NCBI GenBank assembly: GCA_016800925.1
Contig: JABCPU010000080.1
Span: 148,969-212,968 of the forward strand
Source of the DNA: Suillus spraguei
Taxonomy: Eukaryota; Basidiomycota; Agaricomycetes; Boletales; Suillaceae
Direction of reading: 5' to 3'
Length of the DNA: 64,000 nucleotides
Within the stretch, counting starts at the first letter, position 1, and each line of letters begins with the position of its first letter. Under the pieces are notes generated by a model, which saw only the letters and a list, made by a program, of their open reading frames with translations, was not told the DNA's origin and ran no database searches. Below are positions 62,760 to 64,000 of the stretch, piece by piece. Position numbers and translations under genes: made by a program.

Positions 62760-63561
62760 ATGCCTGAAACTCCTGCATCCACATCTGGCACTCCAAATAC
62801 TGGACATCACTGGCAACCCATGAAGCTGAACCTTCAAGATATTTCTTGTACTTTGAATATGGCTGCATCGCGCATCCGCGCATGTATCTCTCAATATCAG
62901 ATGGAGGCTGCTAACAACCCTCCCTCTTCTGCCCGGATCATGTACTTTAAAGCCGGGTGCAATGGGAAATCAATGTAAGTGACTGATGACCGGATGACCG
63001 GCTGACTTTTTTGGGCAATGCTGAGATTTCCAACAGACATTTGTTACGCCACTCCTGCAGTACTCAGCTGCAAGGAACATCGTTTCTGTTGTTCCAAGCC
63101 CCGTCGCTCATGTCCTGACATTGTATCCCATGCTCACCTGGAACACTGTTCCAGACCACATCTTTTCATCCCACCTATGTCAGTTTGATGATGTCGCAGC
63201 TCCGGGACATCCATCCCGGATTATTCCCAGCTATGATACTCCATGGTGGATGGGACACACCGAAATTCCGAATGAACCATGGCAATGGGGTCAGATCATG
63301 AGGTCCTGTGTCGTTCACTACCAGCATTGGATGGTAAATGGAGTTGAGGATGATGGCTTGGTTCTTCCTGAGGAGGTAAATGACTCATCAGGCCCATCAG
63401 TGATGGGACTTAAGATGATTCGAGCACGCCTGGTAGCATTGATGGAGGAGCAAGATGAGGGTATCCATGAGAAGATGGCAGAGGTGAAGATGTACACTGA
63501 CATGCTACAGAGATTGAAGAGAGGCAGGGGAGTGGAGTCCTCTTCACTGTGTTTAGATTAG
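62760..63561 (+). CDS. Uncharacterised small gene downstream of the KDZ transposase
   Basis: A first exon starts MPETPASTSGTPNTGHHWQP and includes LNLQDISCTLNMAASRIRAC. It ends at a GTAAGT donor (about 62975) and is followed by an acceptor at about 63036. The second open part reads TFVTPLLQYSAARNIVSVVP, then LYPMLTWNTVPDHIFSSH, DTPWWMGHTEIPNEPWQWG, and a C-terminal coiled-coil-like helix (LVALMEEQDEGIHEKMAEVK) to the stop at 63561. The two parts do not join in one frame with these splice sites, so the gene is either broken or spliced differently. The Trp-rich segment is conspicuous. I do not recognise the family. Confidence 0.45.
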
Positions 63562-63599
63562 AATGGTCTTCATTTCATACATGATGTAAAATATTTTAT

Positions 63600-64000
63600 T
63601 CCGTCCAAATGATTGTCTTGACTCCCGAATATTTTGTTCCGGATTTTGAGGACTGGATGTCAAGATCCGGATGTAGAGTCCTAAATCCCAAATGCTGAGT
63701 GGCGAATGCCTGAGTGCAATGGTACTTAGAGTTTGGGACTTAATTCATGGGACTCGACTTCCGAATGGCAAGATTGCCTCACATATTTCTGAGTGGCGAG
63801 TCATGAATCTTAGGTACCGAACCCCGAACCCCACAATTGTGGACTACCGGATTTCATGGTTTGGGGTTCAGCAATCAAGGTTCGAGACGAAATAGATATC
63901 TGTGCGACAGTGCGGGGTTCGGCAGTCAACATATGTGGATCAATAACTTTCACATTATTCTGAGTGCCGAGTCCGAGTTCCGGGTGCCGGGCCGGCAGTC
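63600..64000. repeat. GC-rich array, right flank of the KDZ module
   Basis: Resembles 51,130-51,500 in content, order and orientation: CCGAACCCCGAACCCCACAA, GTGGACTACCGGATTTC, TTTGGGGTTCAGCA, GAGACGAAATAGATATCT and TATGTGGATCAATAACTTTC. It ends at the window edge in the GGGTGCCGGG core. No gene is seen. Confidence 0.8.

Noticed and set aside
53214..63561. Starship-type giant element with a tyrosine recombinase captain
   Set aside because: No DUF3435-like tyrosine recombinase is visible. The only transposase in the region is of the KDZ type.

Overview
This window looks like nuclear DNA of a basidiomycete fungus, most likely an agaricomycete. The genes have many short GT-AG introns of about 45-65 nt. 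The gene families seen (C2-TPR-CHAT proteins, a fungal Nha1-type antiporter, a KDZ transposase with a CxC2-like Cys cluster, a RepHel Helitron) fit that group. Nothing bacterial is present. All coordinates come from reading the sequence by eye, without database searches.

Positions 1-42,164 are a tandem segmental duplication, all on the minus strand. In minus-strand order each unit is spacer A, then either a Na+/H+ antiporter gene or a Tc1/mariner-like element, then spacer B. Four copies of a 5-exon C2-TPR-CHAT gene separate these pieces. Spacer A lies upstream of each CHAT start and carries a small ORF remnant. From left to right the inter-CHAT slots read: Tc1-like, antiporter 1, antiporter 2, Tc1-like, antiporter 3. 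CHAT copies 1 (3747-7390) and 2 (13069-16706) are intact, at 1143 and 1141 aa, with the CHAT His and Cys present. Copy 3 has two single-base deletions. Copy 4 has an internal deletion and several frame breaks. All three antiporter copies are damaged: copy 1 by a 2-bp deletion, copy 2 by a copia insertion plus other lesions, copy 3 by the same 2-bp deletion and Helitron truncation. The array continues past the left edge.

The array is a landing site for mobile DNA. It holds a Ty1/copia element whose 3' end is lost and whose pol frame runs into antiporter sequence (21247-25985). It holds a pogo-like element with perfect TIRs and a TA duplication (31097-32404), and two copies of a defective Tc1-like element carrying an antisense AT-hook fragment (1633-3112, 33598-35071).

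From 42,165 to about 50,250 there is a Helitron with a RepHel protein broken by several lesions. The 3' end of a second, truncated Helitron is joined head-to-tail to it. Both carry arrays of three long hairpins. From 50.3 to 53.1 kb there are minisatellites, including a GC-rich array that reverses orientation at a palindrome near 52,170.

From 53.2 to 63.6 kb there is a gene-rich module: a decayed KDZ transposase, four unrecognised genes, and two short divergent promoter regions. Related GC-rich repeat DNA flanks the module on both sides, in the same orientation where I compared it. This suggests a large KDZ-related composite unit.
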